From Deltaproteobacteria bacterium (GTDB taxonomy: Bacteria; Myxococcota; Myxococcia; Myxococcales; 40CM-4-68-19): a DNA stretch of 64,000 nt. The stretch lies in contig JANYKT010000102.1 in assembly GCA_025358085.1 (NCBI GenBank), positions 18,440 through 82,439 on the forward strand, read 5' to 3'. The notes beneath the pieces are model-generated. The model made no database searches. It worked only from the letters and a program-made list of their open reading frames with translations, and was not told the origin of the DNA. The translations under genes were made by a program, and so were the position numbers. Below, piece after piece: positions 62,985 to 64,000 of the stretch (the first letter of the stretch is position 1; every line of letters begins with the position of its first letter).

Positions 62985-64000
62985 GTGAAAATCGCGCTGC
63001 TGCTCGCTTTCTTCGTCTGCGCCTGTGCCGCGCCGCTGCCTCGCCCCGACGCTCCGGGCGCGAGCGACGTCTACCGCCGCGAGCTGGCGTTGCACCCCAA
63101 GGGGCCGCGGGCGCGGGAGGCGCGCGAAAAGCTGGAGCAGGCGCAGTACGCGGAAGCTCGCGACGCGCACACCATCTTCGCCTATCGCCGTTTTCTCGAG
63201 GAGTTTCCCGAGAGCCATCAGGCCTCCCAGGTGCGCACGCTGCTCGAGAGCCTGCGTTGGAGCGAGGCGGAGCACGACGGCTCCGCTTCCGCGCTGGCGG
63301 GCTTCCTCGCCGACGAGCCGTCCGGTCCGCACGCGCAGGCGGCCTGGGCCCGGCTCTCCGCGGTCACGCTCGAGGCGGCGCTGCATGATGACGGCGCGCC
63401 GGCACTGCAAGAGTGGCTCGCCCAGCATCCGTCAGCCGCCGGCAGCGAGCGCGCGCTGCAGGCTCTCGACGAGGCGGAGTACCGCGCCGCGCGCGATCCC
63501 GAGGCGCTCCGCGCTTATCTCGCCGCGCACCCGGACGGTACCCACCGCCGCGAAGCAGACGCGCGGCTCGCCCGCACCGACGTCGACGAGGCGCTGGTGC
63601 TCGAAGACGAGGCGCGGCTGCGGACGCTCAAGGACCCAGCCGCGGATCGGCTCGCGTACGAGCGCGCGGCGGCGCTGCTCGATGAGGGGCGGCTTGCGCA
63701 GCTGGCGCGGCGCGGCGGCCCGTTCGCTCCGCGCGCGGCCGAGGATCTCGCGGCCCTGCGGCACGATCCGCGGCGTGCGACCACGCTGGAGTTGGCGGCC
63801 CATCGACTCTACCTGCCGCGCGCCACACTCGACCTGCTCCCCGAGACCGGCCCCGAGCGGGCCACGGCGCTGCGCTCGTGGGCCGCCGCGCTCGAGGGCG
63901 AGCGGCTCCCCCGGTTGCTGGCCGAAATGGCCTCGCCACGCGCGCAGGTCTCGCTCGCCGCGCTCGACTCGGTCGAGGTGCTGCTCAAAGGCCTTCCGCG
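62985..64000 (+). CDS. Putative lipoprotein with helical repeats (runs off window end)
   Basis: A GTG start at 62985 opens a frame that stays open to the window end (338 codons). The signal KIALLLAFFVCAC ends in a lipobox-like VCAC, so it is a probable lipoprotein. The rest is Ala/Arg/Glu-rich helical repeats (ARDAHTIFAYRRFLEEFPESHQASQV and similar, ~60-320) like TPR or HEAT arrays. No catalytic motif is seen. The C-terminus and true length are unknown. Confidence 0.75.
   Translation, partial: MKIALLLAFFVCACAAPLPRPDAPGASDVYRRELALHPKGPRAREAREKLEQAQYAEARDAHTIFAYRRFLEEFPESHQASQVRTLLESLRWSEAEHDGSASALAGFLADEPSGPHAQAAWARLSAVTLEAALHDDGAPALQEWLAQHPSAAGSERALQALDEAEYRAARDPEALRAYLAAHPDGTHRREADARLARTDVDEALVLEDEARLRTLKDPAADRLAYERAAALLDEGRLAQLARRGGPFAPRAAEDLAALRHDPRRATTLELAAHRLYLPRATLDLLPETGPERATALRSWAAALEGERLPRLLAEMASPRAQVSLAALDSVEVLLKGLP

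Overview
This 64 kb window of uniformly high-GC DNA holds about 56 protein genes, densely packed on both strands. I see no rRNA, tRNA, CRISPR array, insertion sequence or prophage gene. The gene set points to a Myxococcota-type (deltaproteobacterial) chromosome. It has a Tgl/PilF-like pilotin lipoprotein, a FrzS/AglZ-like pseudo-receiver coiled-coil protein, a RomR-like receiver protein with a Pro-rich linker, a GroEL with a long Gly-Gly-Met tail, many GTG/TTG starts, and several large lipoproteins and FadL-like barrels of the kind found in myxobacteria. The assignment is inferred from gene content; there is no marker RNA in the window.

Layout. 1-5150: ppk (cut by the window edge), a small helical protein, a lytic transglycosylase and an M61 peptidase. 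5182-10208: a tightly coupled run queE - phzF-like - folE2 - unknown exported protein - Tgl-like fusion - recO. 10224-13448 (minus): thiS-thiG-thiE followed by a FadL-like outer-membrane protein, with a large inverted repeat between thiG and thiE. 13522-16731: a Crp/Fnr regulator, queD, a membrane-anchored unknown, fbaB (minus) and a small lipoprotein. 16736-20554 (minus): plsB, an unknown gene and a cupredoxin-like protein. 20619-32031: solo groEL, the RomR-like receiver protein, valS with a fused histone-H1-like tail, then a cofactor run nadC - birA - coaX with two repeat proteins. 32033-36801 (minus): the FrzS/AglZ-like protein, an ECF sigma factor with its anti-sigma factor, and alanine dehydrogenase. 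36871-50543: radical SAM protein, two beta-barrels, an RlmI-like methyltransferase, alpha/beta hydrolase, lipoprotein S8 protease, CPBP protease, a lipoprotein/FadL pair, an ABC1/UbiB kinase and RNase D. 50540-57080: Slt-type transglycosylase, small Cys protein, a triple CAP-like protein and a Cys-repeat lipoprotein. 57133-60500: a short leader ORF with a predicted SD-sequestering RNA fold and an intrinsic terminator, then tatA and an NtrC-type two-component pair. 60703-64000: a small helical protein, an exported unknown, an MtnX-like phosphatase and a lipoprotein running off the end.

How it fits together. Queuosine (queE, folE2, queD), thiamine (thiSGE), NAD/biotin/CoA (nadC, birA, coaX) and cell-wall turnover (two Slt-family enzymes) are the recognisable housekeeping themes. 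Three proteins resemble myxobacterial pilus or polarity factors, but they are scattered and not in one operon. The least explained features are the structured leader before tatA, the valS-H1-like fusion with a possible internal start, the Tgl-like protein with its lipobox about 160 residues in, and the thiG-thiE inverted repeat. No gap between genes exceeds 300 bases. The longest, 57081-57359, is filled by the leader ORF, RNA fold and terminator described below.
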